DNA from: Serripes groenlandicus
Taxonomy: Eukaryota > Mollusca > Bivalvia > Cardiida > Cardiidae
Assembly (NCBI GenBank): GCA_031761405.1
Contig: JASEVX010000013.1
Location: 42,639,674 to 42,703,673, forward strand
Length of the DNA: 64,000 nucleotides
Direction of reading: 5' to 3'
The notes beneath the pieces are model-generated. The model was not told where the DNA came from. It did no database searches and was given only the letters and a program-made list of their open reading frames with translations. This document shows positions 21,701-33,378 of this stretch, in pieces (the stretch's first letter is position 1; the number at the start of each line of letters is the position of its first letter). The position numbers and the translations under genes are program-made.

Positions 21701-22920
21701 AATGAATGTAATCATGTTTACATGAGATATACTCTTTTTATTTATTTAATTATGGGATGCACTCGTCCAAGCGACGTGTGAAGGAGGACCGACCTGTATA
21801 TCTTCATACAAAAAAGAAAGCGGTTTAAAAAAAAAAATGAAGATTTGTTAGGTTTTGTTAGGTTCCCTATAAAGAGAGCACGTGTTCAAGTAATCTGTAT
21901 ATAGTGTTAAAAGAAGTTTTTAAAATGTTGTAAATGACAAGATACAACACACGTTTTATTTATATAAAAGCACATAATAGCATCTGTACAGGTTTACAGG
22001 CTCAGGGCGTTTACAATTATCCTTGTTTAAAGTAAATAGCATGTTGAACACGTTACTCTCATATCAGGTTATCAAATACACGCAATAAAGGCACATCAAT
22101 GATACAAAAGTGCTAAAGCTGAAAGCAAATCAATAAAGTATACCTCTCTGACTTCTCATCTCAATGAAACAGTGCAGGAGAAGTACTGCTTCAAACTTTC
22201 AAACGGGACTACTTTTGGGTACCTAGTTCAAAAACAAATTATGTTGTGGTGTTACAACCTATGGGAAAACTGTTTGAACACTTAAGGTATGCTGCTCTCA
22301 CATCACTAACATTAGTGTTTACGGAGTAAGTGAAATGCAATGTGTAGGTATACATATAGCTGAATTTACTCATGCCATCCCTATTTGACCCCGATACACA
22401 TAGTGGGGTCTATCCCGGCGGACGTTTTTGTCCAGTGAATATAAGACTGAAGTTTTCTCCCATTGACTATAATAAAGTTGTTGAAAGTGATTTTGATAAA
22501 TTTGAAAAGTTGATTTATAATCAAATTATCTTTTGCTTTTAGCTATATTGACACCTAAAGATTTATGTTTAGAACATCCTGTATTTTCTGAAATTAAAAG
22601 TAAAATTCAGTGCGGGATAAGGGTGATCTTTTATTTACCTCATAAAGCGAAAAATGATGCAACGACCTGTATGTTTTCTTTGCTATTTTGGTAGTTCTAA
22701 TGATGAACTTTACTTTGATACAGGTTTTTGTGCTGTTGGGCTTGTTTGAACGAACCATTATCCAATATGCTATAATGGTCGATTATGAAAAAATGAATTA
22801 CTTCCCTTTGACCTGTAAATAGAAGTTAATAAACAGAAAAACATTCAGTTAAATTATGAGCAAGAAGGTATTTTTTTGTACTATAACAAAATCAATAGAA
22901 ACGTGGCATGTGCTCTCTCG
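21700..22920. other. No gene recognised
   Basis: No coding feature is supportable. A short inverted repeat, 'gaccccgatacacatag' with 'tggggtc', lies near 22388-22411, and a 'ttttctcccattgactataa' segment near 22454 resembles generic dispersed repeat DNA, but I cannot assign either. Confidence 0.35.
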
Positions 22921-22924
22921 CCAA

Positions 22925-23215
22925 ACTCATGCTAATTCGTTCTGGGTGAAATTGTGATCGAACCCGCAGCCTCCTGCACCCGAGGCGTACGCTGTACCAC
23001 TACATCACAGAGGCGGTAAAATTATAAAGACCGTTTGTATAAAATAATTTAGAATTTAAGGCTCTTTTGTTTAAGGCTTTCTTAATGGATTTTGACACAC
23101 TCTATGACGTGCAAAAACGGGGTGCCGTAAAACCACATTTCGTACGCTCTACCACTTCGAGGCGGTAAAATCATAAAGATCGCTTGTAAAATATTATTTT
23201 AGAATTTAAGCCCCT
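22925..23215 (-). mobile_element. SINE head fragment (type 2) and a tandem duplicate
   Basis: On the minus strand a tRNA-like head reads 'gatgtagtggtacagcgtac' with a B-box 'gcgggttcgatcac'. Next to it, 'ggcggtaaaattataaagac' occurs at about 23012 and again at 23163 with the following ~50 bp, a small tandem duplication. The common tail is absent. Confidence 0.55.
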
Positions 23216-23231
23216 CTTAATTGATTGTTCA

Positions 23232-23632
23232 GGTGACACATAACACTAGCTTTCGGGATATTCGGATTTGGTAACGTGGTATCTCTGACTTCATCCTCAG
23301 ATTGCCTATTGTTTTGAGAGAATTAGCAGCTCTTCAATTTAACACTAGCCCCCTGCGTTTTTGTTGGGTGATTTTTTGAATAAAGGGTCAAATTGATATT
23401 TCTGTCCTACTTTTTTCACCTTGTTTCAGACCACTTTTGTGGCCATCTTTTTCCATAATATGGACTGAGAGTGTGACTTCCAGTCATTTTCCTACAATTC
23501 TGGCACTCATTGATACAGGAAAACTCTTTTTTATCAAACCAGTATGGATATTATGAGAAATAATGAGAGAATAACAGTTGGGAATGTCCCAGGAAATAGA
23601 AAATCAGCTTTCAACTGTGTTATGCCACCTCA
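23232..23632 (-). mobile_element. MITE with AGGTG ends, internally deleted copy
   Basis: It is bounded by 'aggtgacacataacac' on the left and 'gtgttatgccacct' on the right. Its interior is the reverse complement of much of 31139-31755, including 'ttgttgggtgattttttgaa' and 'ccttgtttcagaccactttt'. It is about 400 bp against about 617 bp for the partner. It has no intact open frame. Confidence 0.6.
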
Positions 23633-23939
23633 TACCCTTCTATGTCGTGCTAAAACGGGTGCCGCAAAACGACATTTCACTAGACGTGGCTAAAATATGT
23701 TGATGGTACACATGCGTACCATGCACGGTTTCTGATATACAATCACCCGTATCGCCGTTCCATATATTTGCTTAAGACGGCTTCAATATTTTATACGAAA
23801 TATATTGTTGATTAATTAGCAATTGATTTGTTGTAGTTCTGACGCCACTTTCTACAAGTTATCGGTTATATCGCGGCTTTCTCGGGTTAATTTACTAGAA
23901 CTTCTGGTCCATTCAATCTGAAACCAGTCAGTCAGTCGT

Positions 23940-24060
23940 TATGCTTACCCCGCAACCCTAAACGCCATGGAGGGCAGCCATTACTACTATTTGTAATGTC
24001 TTTGGTAGAACCAGGCCGTGGATCGAACCCGCGACCTCCTGCGCTCGTGTACACAAATGA
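23940..24060 (-). mobile_element. SINE fragment with tRNA-like B-box
   Basis: The minus strand reads 'gaggtcgcgggttcgatcca', then 'ggttctaccaaagacatt' and 'tagtaatggctgccctcc'. This is the body order of the type-2 SINE at 46881-47285. Confidence 0.55.
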
Positions 24061-24179
24061 CATGGACTGACAGAACTAATCCTAAAGTAGAAAACACATA
24101 TATGTATCGTCGGAAATAGCAATTCAAGGACCTTTAATTTACATAACCTTAAGGGATATGCAAACAATACAATAAGATA

Positions 24180-25200
24180 AAAAAAAAATATATATTTCTA
24201 AATAATCGTTGAAGCATTACCTACGCAATGCGAATTCATACTCTTGTAATCTGTAACATTATGTAGTATACTTTATTGCAAGTCGCAAGGTATATATATA
24301 AATAGAATGTATACGACTAAATCACAATATAGTGATTTATTGTATACTTTGATATTTTTCCTTCTATATTCTATTTCGAAAGAGGATGAAGTATCCGTCG
24401 ATATTGCATGGGGTTGATTTTGCGCGCATTGATATTGCACTCAGATCTTTTTCACGGAACTATTTCCATACAGTAACGTAATGTTCAGAGCGCTCCCATC
24501 CAAACTATGATGAGTTTAGAGACCAGCTAACAATGTTTGTTAAATCCCTTGTACATGACACTCAATGCAAAATCGGTAGACGTACACAAAACCCAATCCA
24601 GTCTATTTATAGCAGTATCCACGTGTGTAAAATGTAAATACATACGTAGATTCTGACGTAATATATGACGTGTTTCAATGACATCGATATTTGTAGATTG
24701 TACACATTTTGCCATATATTCGCTATAGATATTCATAGTTGTTTTTGATATTCAGTGACGATCTATATAAGTTTGTTTCAATAAAACATGACGAACAAAA
24801 TCAAGTGGGATTTAATCATTGCTAGGATGAATGTGCAAATAAATGTTTTAAAGGTAGGTGTTCTGATTATTTTTGTCATTCTCCGATGTGAAATTTATGA
24901 AGGCAGAATAGAAGATGTGTTCGCTTTACTGAACATACTGTGAGGTTAAAAGGGGCATCTAAATCGTAATAAAGAACACAAATAACCAGGCGTTGAATAC
25001 ACACATCAGATAATACACGAGTTCTTTATGAAATACACTGTTAAAAAAAGCTTTTTGTTGACGATTCAATTTCGAGTCGAGAACAACAATGGGAGGGTGT
25101 CAACTCGCCGACGTGATATATGTATAATTGTTGAAGTCGTCATCAAATTCTAGGGATATTATTTAGTATTTTTTCTTGAAAAAAAGCTTAATTGCGTTGT
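24180..25200. other. Gene-free stretch with small palindromes
   Basis: Near 24290-24375 'aaatagaatgtata' recurs inverted as 'tatattctattt', with an inner palindrome 'aaatcacaatatagtgattt'. The arrangement resembles a small foldback element, but no end sequences are clear. The remainder shows nothing recognisable. Confidence 0.35.
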
Positions 25201-25204
25201 ATTT

Positions 25205-25680
25205 CCTTTGAAACAGAAACAGAGCACACATGGGAATTATGGTTAACGTCGCTTTCAAAGGCGATTAGTTATATCTCGATCTAAAACACTTATTCTTTAT
25301 CTCTAAATGATGGATCAGTACTTTGCTTTGTAATATGCATTCTACCGTGACCGCAGCGAGCGGGGAACAAACCGGCACAAACGGTCTCAAATGCTGGAAT
25401 CTTAACCCTTTCCGTCATTCAGACGCATTTAGAGGCGTCTGTCACACTGTTCTCAGATATATTCAGTTAATATACCATTACTATTACTGATAGAGTTTAC
25501 ATATTTTAGCAAGATGTTTTCGCAATCGTCTGCTCCTGATGTGTTGTATGTTTGCGTTAGAGGTGACGAGTGACTTATTATGCTAATCGTCTGCATCATA
25601 CATGTACAAGCAGTTACAGAAAATAACGATCGTCGATTTTCGAAAAGTGTGGGTCAATTTAAATGACTCTCTAGTCTCAT
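25205..25680. repeat. Dispersed block A, copy 2
   Basis: This is the diverged partner of 1-620. It carries small deletions; for example, about 25 bases around the window-start 'cttcttctgtcacac' are missing. Confidence 0.6.
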
Positions 25681-26287
25681 TTTAAAAAATGATTTGAATA
25701 CTTGGCACTGTACATTTGCATTGTTAAAAACCCATCACTTGTGCAATATATACAAAGTAAATATTTGATTCTTAAAGAATTTCACTCGGAATGGATTATC
25801 CAATTTTCACATTCTTATGACATCAAAACACGTCATTGCAGAGTTAAGGGATCGAAATTGTGTAACTCTGTCAAATTTTAATTTATTACACAAATCTCGT
25901 GGAGTAATAGTGATAAATGTAGTTGCAATCTAAGTAATGAACAGTGGAATAATGTAAAGATATTATTGATATAATGTGAGGATAACATTATAGTTAAGGA
26001 TATTTGGTATCTCCTTTGTTCGAGTGAGTAATGGTCACAGTACATGTTTTCTATTATTAATATCTAAGTTAGTGTAGAGAGCTGGTAGTGTACTGGGATC
26101 GCCCGATTAAAGATTTGTATTAATACTCTATATAACTCACTGTATTGAACTGTATTATCACGTGTTGACGTTTATTTATAAACAAAAGGGATGGAAAATG
26201 TTCTGGTCAAAGGCCGACAAGAGTCAAACCACAAAGGAAAACTGCAAAAATGGATCATTCGCAGACTCTAGGCCAGTCCCTTCTTAG

Positions 26288-26995
26288 ACACATCTTTGGA
26301 CAATATTGGAGACATGGGCAATTTTCAAAAACGATTTGAAAAAAAGGCATCAGATTTAAGTGATATCAAGTCAGATATAAAAGACATTATGAAATAAAAT
26401 GACATCGATAGTCGCATTACTACAACAGTCAAATACATATCAACCCTAGAAGACAAAATCAGAAAAGGCATAGAAACCAAACTTAATAAGAAGTGTGAAA
26501 ACGATCAGCTTAAAGACAGTCTGAGGAAAACAGAAGAGATGATAGAACGGAATAAAACCGACTTGAAAATAAAATATCAGAAAACTTCTCAAAAAGAATA
26601 AATAATGCCAATAAAATCGCTAATTGTAACAAGCAATACTCGAGAATATATGTAAATATTATGGACGTGAAGCAAGAACAATACGAAACTACAGAAGTGT
26701 TAACAGATAATTTGTATGATATCCCAATGAACCAATGCGTAGACCTACGTAGGCAAGATATCCTGGCCATACACCGACAACCTTCGAGAAGAAATGGGCC
26801 TAAACCAGTTATAATAAAGACGATTAACAAAAACGTAAAGACGAACATCGCGAAACAAAGACGGGCATTTAAAACGGCAGTATACTTGTCTTATTTGTAG
26901 ACTATTTTTTCATGCAGGAATAAAAAGTTCCTGGCTTTTCAATAACTCAGTATACGGACAGACAAACCATGGTGAAAGTGATGAATTTGACATTT
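26288..26995 (+). pseudogene. Non-LTR retrotransposon ORF1-like remnant
   Basis: A lysine/glutamate-rich, coiled-coil-like segment (26288-26595, e.g. SDIKSDIKDIMK) contains stop codons. A 79-codon open frame (26661-26900) follows, with DILAIHRQPS, GPKPVIIKTINKNVKTNI and RRAFK. In another frame at 26911-26995 comes SWLFNNSVYGQTN. The coiled coil, then HR-P-S, RPVI/KPVI, N-N-VK and Y-N-SVYG motifs in that order are those of LINE ORF1-type RNA-binding proteins common in molluscs. At least one frameshift and several stops show it is decayed. No reverse transcriptase follows within the next 500 bp. The family call is from motif memory. Confidence 0.6.
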
Positions 26996-27019
26996 AAGAT
27001 GACATTTCAAAAGCTAAAC

Positions 27020-27545
27020 AGGTCTCTAGATCAAAACATAAAAACGGATAAAATTTTGTATATTTTATGCTTATTTCTGGAATGACGGGGATGGAGTAGG
27101 TGTTTAAACGACTGTAAAGTCTTCACCCGACCCCATCACGATATTTCATATACATTACATGCAAAACATTCTGATAACACATTATACATAAACACTGAAA
27201 CAGCTTATATGCTGACTAATACTTGTTCTCGTTGTGTGTGGGTAAAACATAGATGAGTACGCCTGATATTTGAATCCTTCAATATCCATATAAGTAGTGA
27301 TATAACCTCTCCCTCACATGTTTTAAGTTGTTTGGTTTAAAAAAGTGTATTACAAAAGGTTTTAAATTAGGAAATAGTTGACGTACATGTTGATCAAGCG
27401 TTGACATCAATGTCAAAGAGAGTGAAGTTACTCATTGATGGCATTTCCTCCCTTCCTTTCAATGTTCTCCAAAAATGCCTAATAATGGTTGCAAGAAATC
27501 GATCCAGAAAGGGTTTAACCAAAATATGGGAATGTGATTAAACCT
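27020..27545. other. No gene recognised
   Basis: Only a weak remnant of the MITE-type 'actcattgatggcatttcctc...ttctccaaaaatgcct' pattern is visible near 27430-27480. No open frame of interest. Confidence 0.35.
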
Positions 27546-28010
27546 TCCTTCATAGATATGGTATCGGATGCCGCAATAAAAACAAAATAGATTGCATGTA
27601 ACATAGCCGAGCGTCCATTTCCGAGAAATACAACAAAACTGGATAAAAGATTTAGATTAAACTTTGATGTAGTCGTAATTCGGAAATGTAATTAAACCTT
27701 GATACGATTCATAGGTATCGAATTCCACAATTAAATAAGACTACTCATATATAAGTTTGAAATAGTCAAGCGTCCATGGTTAATATTTTTCATCAATATA
27801 AGTCAAGATAGTAGATTGTGACCAGACTTTGGTAAAGTCAAAATTCGGAAATGATATTAAACCTTTACGTTATTGATATGTATCGAATGATGCAATTGAA
27901 TAAAGAAGTTATATTGCATTGTGAATATTCCATCGTTCATAGCCAGTTATAATCCCCAATGTCAGTCAGTATAGTAGATTGAGATCAGTCTGGGGTAAAG
28001 TCAATAGTTG
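27545..28010. repeat. Degenerate ~150-bp tandem units
   Basis: About three units each contain 'gtatcgaat/gtatcggat', 'gcgtccat' and 'gtagattg/agaccag' motifs. They are the same unit type as in 1000-1720 and directly precede a block C-like segment. Confidence 0.5.
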
Positions 28011-28990
28011 AAAACGTGAAAAGGGAACGTGTGTTAAATCTAAAAATAAGAAAATTCAGTTTAATTTGTTCTACTGATTGTTGTTTTTGTAAAGTAACCA
28101 AAGGTACCGAAACATCAAGAAGTAGAAGATACGTGATCCACAACCAACGAGTGTACAGCAGAGGAATTTTAAGAGAAAGTATAGAAAATTTCTATAAATA
28201 AAAGTATGAGCTTTCTCCAGTTTCCATAATGTTTCCGAAAGTCGTATTCTGCATTTGCGTCAAAATGCCCCTACCAAGGTAAAGAGTTAAACTGCGGGTT
28301 TCTGTACGAGCTGACAGTAAATATTTCGACCATATATCTAATACTTAAACAGTGTTCAATAAGTGAGTCTGTCCTTACCACAAGATGTTATCACTGTGAT
28401 CCCTGCACTTTTTCGGTTAAGCGCCATTTAACCCCAATATACCGGCAAATATTGATCGAGCTTGTTTTTATATGCATGTGTCAGCGGTCAATTGATGTTC
28501 ACAAAACACAAAGTACACAAATGTTTACAAAGTAGAGGTCTTTTATTAATGTTATGTTAGATAATAGGGTAAAGAGTGTGTAACTAGATATCTAGTCTGC
28601 CTTTTATAAAATACAAGTATTGATTTATTCACGCCTGTTGAGTATATCTAGGTATGGGACTACATAATGTATTTTTTTATTACGTTTTGAATTTTACATT
28701 TCAAACCGCTGATACATTCCTTATCCCGAATTATTGAGAACTGACCAATTCAAGGTATCGATGCATCTTAAAAACATAACTTATTATTTAATTTATTCAT
28801 TTGTTCGTTTTGTTTAATTGTTGATGAATTCTTTCGTCCGTCCGTTAAGTCGTTTGTGCGTTCATTCGTTCGTTCGTTCGTCCGTTCATCCGTTCATTCT
28901 GTCAACAAATACGTGATCAGGCGGCATACATATATCACTCTTGAAAGCTATTCATCCATACCATGTATTATAATCAAGCGCAGAAAGGGA
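28010..28990. repeat. Block C, partial diverged copy
   Basis: It aligns with 5100-6310 and 49435-50470: 'aaaataagaaaattcagttt', 'gtaaagtaaccaaag', a CGTTCG tract at 28795-28895 and 'aatacgtgatcaggcggc'. Frames at 28016-28201 and 28856-29044 are repeat-derived. Confidence 0.6.
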
Positions 28991-30055
28991 GATATGTGTC
29001 GTCTACCTTTTAGTTTAAACTTATTTGTTTTACATCGATTGTGAAACAAGCTTTCAGCTTATACTTATTCCGCTTAATTTCTGCTTCTTGGATAGTACTT
29101 TCGCCGTTTGTTTGGTAATATACCAAAGGCAGAACGCGCATCACGTGATATGAAAAATGTTCGATTCAAAACAGGCTGTAAAGATATAGTGTAATTAGCT
29201 TTGAATGTAGCGCACAGAGCTGTCAATACAGTTGTTACAGGTCTACATGCCTGAATATATATGCTTTTAATGTTATGACCTTATCATAATATTACACATT
29301 CTCGTTATGTAATAATTCTTCTCAGTCTCTTTTTTATTATTATAAAAGTACAGGTATTTTAATGTATTTCTTTGTTTCCGAATTTACGTTTTAAACTAAA
29401 ATATATGTCTATGTATGATTCGCTGTAACTGTTAGGGCAAGATTACATATATATCAAGAAAATTAAAGGGGCAAGGAATCTTATGATTGAGTAGATTAAT
29501 GTAATAAATAAAAAATAGATGATTGAAGTAATAAAATCAAAATAGGAAATAAAAGAATAAATAGAAAATAAACAGAAAATATGTTTGCCTGGCATGATAA
29601 TTGAACCTATCCAATATTCACTTTGCATTCTGAACTTCGTTGTTCTTACAAACTAAACTATCAGGAGAGTGATATTTTTACAACCATCGTTAACGAATGT
29701 ATTAGATAAAACATCGACATACGTAGCGATTACACAGCCGAATGTTAACGATAACAGACGAAGAGTAATGAGTGACATGGTTAAAACCAGTTAACCAATA
29801 CATGTATGTATATACACAGCCTTTTGCTACAGCATATATAGCCCAAACAGCTTGTTTAGACAACGGGTACCCTTACAGTATTTATCAACTCATGATAAGT
29901 CAGACGTGATTTGCAACCCGTATTCCTACATACACTTTACTTGCAATCCAAATATTGACCGCATCGTTTATTCAAATACATTCGCTACATCACATGAACA
30001 TATACATTGACATCGTTTTTTTTTAACTCAAGTTTACATATTTTAATCAAATTTT
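28990..30055. other. No gene recognised
   Basis: AT-rich DNA with no supported gene. A run of A-rich tetranucleotide-like words (aataaa/atagaa) lies at 29500-29580, producing a hydrophobic minus-strand frame that I reject. Confidence 0.35.
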
Positions 30056-30059
30056 ACAG

Positions 30060-30370
30060 ATGACTTCGCATGTGTATTTAGTGGAGTTAGACCTGTGAAA
30101 TCGCGGAAGTATATATAACACGATTGAGAAAGGTCACGAAATATTGAACTTAAACATTTGTTGAGGTATTGTGACCGATTATTTAAACGGAATAATTGTT
30201 TAACAGGTATGTTCGAACGTCATATATCGTACTTTTTTATGATAGCTGTTCGCCAAATTGCATTAATGCCGAGTGCGAGGGTAAACAACGCCAACAAACA
30301 ACAACAACAACACAATCAACGCATATAAACCGCGGAGGATCGGGTCATGTCGATACATGAACGCACGTAT
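30060..30370. repeat. Dispersed block G, copy 2
   Basis: It matches 12510-12820 and 51940-52240 through 'gttgaggtattgtgaccgat', 'ggaataattgttt' and 'gggtcatgtcgatacatgaa'. A short CAA-rich microsatellite at about 30288-30320 lies inside it. Confidence 0.6.
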
Positions 30371-30609
30371 TCTTCTTAATCCGTAATATACATGTATGCC
30401 AGTTATCGATATATTTGACAATATAGATGTAAACAAGGAGAAATCAATAAATTATAGGATTTTCTTTATAACTTGTAATAGTTGATACTCAATGATTAAA
30501 ATGCATCACATATGCATATGTGTTTATGCTCTTCGTTATAGTGACTTAATATTTTCAAATTATGTCATTGATTTAATGCTAGCTGGACTCCATTGTTTGT
30601 ATCACGTCA

Positions 30610-31070
30610 CTTTGTTCAAAGCCATTGCAGATATTGCTTTGAAACTTACAATACTTGTTCACCATCATTACCTACATCAACAGACACGAGTACATACTAC
30701 TTTTTATGTTTTTAAAAGAGTTATGGCCCTGTTTCGTCTTAGTATTTTGGTGTAAAGTATTTTTCATATCATCCCTCGTTTTTTCAAAAACATCAAATAT
30801 ATTGCTTTTAAACTTACACTACTTGTTCACCAACATAACGTCCATCAACATAACTCTGTCAATGTTTTTGTAAGAATAATGGCCTTTTTGCGACTTAGAA
30901 TTTTGAATAGTTTTGCGTACCGCGCCACTTTTTTTCAAAACCATTACAGATATTGCTTGAAATATTACAATACTTGTTATAATTTACAATCATTACTTCC
31001 ATCAACAGACAAGAATACATAACTGTGAAATAATTTTTTCAGAATAATTGCCCCTTTTTCGACTTAGAAA
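30610..31070. repeat. Three tandem units of a ~160-190-bp repeat
   Basis: Each unit has 'attgctttgaaacttacaat', 'cttgttcaccatcattacct', 'catcaaca' and a 'ggccctgtttcgtcttagta' or 'cgacttagaa' ending. A fragment of the same unit lies at 4390-4485. Confidence 0.6.
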
Positions 31071-31138
31071 TAATACACAGACTCTTGGTAAAATTCAATT
31101 ATTTACAAGAGAAGGTAACTATGTTAAATATGTGCCTT

Positions 31139-31755
31139 TAGGTGGCAATACACAGTTGTAAGCTGATTATCTGTTTGCTGGTGACACCCCAATTTTTATT
31201 CTCTCAATATTTCTCATAATATTCAGGAATTTCCTGTATCCAGGAGTGCCATAATTATAAGAAAATGACTGGAATTCACACACTCAGTCAATATTATTGT
31301 AAGAATTGGCCACATAAGAGGTCTGAAACAGGGTGAAAATATTAGGACAAAAAGAGCAATGTTACCCTTTACTCAAAAAATCAACCAGCAAAAACGCAGG
31401 GGGTTATTGTCAATTTCAAGAGCTGGCAAGACTCTCAAAACACTAGGCAATCTGTATTTGCTGTCTGAAATACCTTTCCAACTCCTTTTCAAGCAATCTT
31501 GGATGCGAAAGCTGGTATTCAAATTAACCTCTAAATTCACGCCTAGCTCCGCAACCAGTGTTGTCAAACCAGAAGGAGAAGTGGGTTCAACCGAAAAATT
31601 CAAACCCATGCTGAGAGCTTACTTTTCACATTCATAAACTTTAAAATCAACCATTTACCCAAAAATGTAACCAAAACTTACTATTTATCATTATTTTTAT
31701 GTTTGACCCTGCCCAAAATCCGAATATCCCGAAAGCAAGTGTTATATGCCACCTT
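31139..31755 (+). mobile_element. MITE with AGGTGGCA ends, longer copy
   Basis: The left end 'aggtggcaatacac' is matched by the complement of the right end 'gtgttatatgccacct'. TTA occurs on both sides (overlapping the end bases), which would fit a 3-bp target duplication, but the other copy does not show it clearly. The 92-codon frame inside (31359-31637) is not kept in the copy at 23232-23632. Superfamily is uncertain; a PIF/Harbinger-like origin is possible. Confidence 0.6.
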
Positions 31756-31999
31756 AATCTTGACTTGATATCTTGCTGGTTATGGCCCTTGTTAACACTT
31801 TAACAAATACAGATATTTATTTTGCCTTTTACTGCAAACAAAGTTATGTTTTTTTTTTGGCCAGCTTTAAAACAAGGCGACCATGCTGTCTTATGGTCAG
31901 CTCTTGTTTTAATGTTTTAAACTTTCAAGTGTCGAAATCGTTAGGTATGGCCTTTATAACTTCAGCTTTGTAAATAAAAGCCATATTTAGTGCTATAAT

Positions 32000-32690
32000 A
32001 AATTACCTCAGAGTAACGAAATATGGGAAGACCTACAGTATTGTACGCAACTTAAAACAAGATTTAACAGTCTTGAACAATTCACACCCAGATTAGCCAC
32101 AACGTTCGTGCACTCTTATATTCGAGTATACTGATTGCTTCTTAGGTATCAATATGTAGCAAAAGTGAGCTTCAGAAATGTATAAGAGTATAATATATGT
32201 ATACGATAGTAATGGGAGTAGTTGTTGGAATTCAGCGGGAAAGGGTTAGAACCTTAATGAAACAGATATTGACTGACACATATAGGGTTTGCTAGCGTAA
32301 TAAGAGAGATATTGTCTGCCACATTAAGGATTGATATCTTAATAGGAATTATGGGAGGCCCTATTATAACGGTTGTACGCTACTTTCAACAACATTGATT
32401 TATCACTAAATATGAGACTTTTTAAATAGTTTGCAATCAATTTACACCACAAGTAGCCACAACGTTCCTGCAGTATTTCATTTGTATATATAAATGGCTA
32501 CTTATCTATCAATATGTAACAAAAAAGGTGATTCAGAAAAGTATAAGAGTTTAATATACACGATTGTGATGGGAGAAGGTGTTGTAATTCAGCTGGAAAG
32601 GGTTATAATCTTAATGAAAAATAGATTGACTGACAACTGTAGGATTTGATAGCGTAATAAGTGATATTGATTGTTACATTAAGGATTTAA
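32000..32690. repeat. Two-unit ~365-bp tandem duplication
   Basis: 32020-32330 and 32375-32690 share 'agccacaacgttc', 'tatcaatatgta', 'gtataagagt', 'gatgggag' and 'attcagctggaaagggtta' in order. A further relative occurs at 52610-52710. Confidence 0.55.
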
Positions 32691-32965
32691 TATCTTTAGA
32701 AGAGAGATTCTAACCAGCACATATTGGGTTTGGTAGCTTAATAAGAGTTATCAACCGGCAAATATTTGGATTTATTTCTTAATAAGACAGATATTGACCG
32801 GCACTTATCGGGTTTGATTTCTCAATACAAGGGATATTAACAGGCAACTTTTGAGTTTGATAGCTTAATAAGAGATATTGACGGGCAAAAAGAGGGTTTG
32901 ATATCAAAATAAGAGAAATATGATCTGATAAATAGAGTATTTTGCAGCTTGATAAGAGAGATAAT
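32620..32965. repeat. ~42-bp tandem array
   Basis: About eight diverged units carry the plan 'atattgaccggcac' and 'gggtttgatagcttaataag'. It lies about 150 bp upstream of block D copy 2. Confidence 0.65.
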
Positions 32966-33378
32966 ATCTTTTTTATGTTTACGAATAATGATTATACTGA
33001 GTACTGTAACATGATTTGGAATATGTCCTTTATGCCCCGATGACAAACCGTATATGTAGTGCATGTATTACTAGTGAAGGTGAATACACTTGTTTTCTAA
33101 GGGGGACAAGTAATATACAACTATTTGAACGGTGATTTAGAACTCTACTAGTGGCAAATGCTGAAAGGTTGTTTTTCACAGAGCACCGTTCATTTAGTCT
33201 TCCTTTTCTTCCATGCGTGAAATATATATGAAGAAATAATGTGTATTTATGTAAATGTAAATATATTTATAAGAAATATAATTTTCATCCTTGAATTATG
33301 TATTTTATACTTATAAGTAATATTTCCTCGCCGAAATGTTAACATAGTTAATTAATCATATTACAGACTAAAGACACA

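Noticed and set aside
31359..31637. 92-codon plus-strand frame
   Set aside because: It lies inside a MITE whose other copy does not keep the frame.
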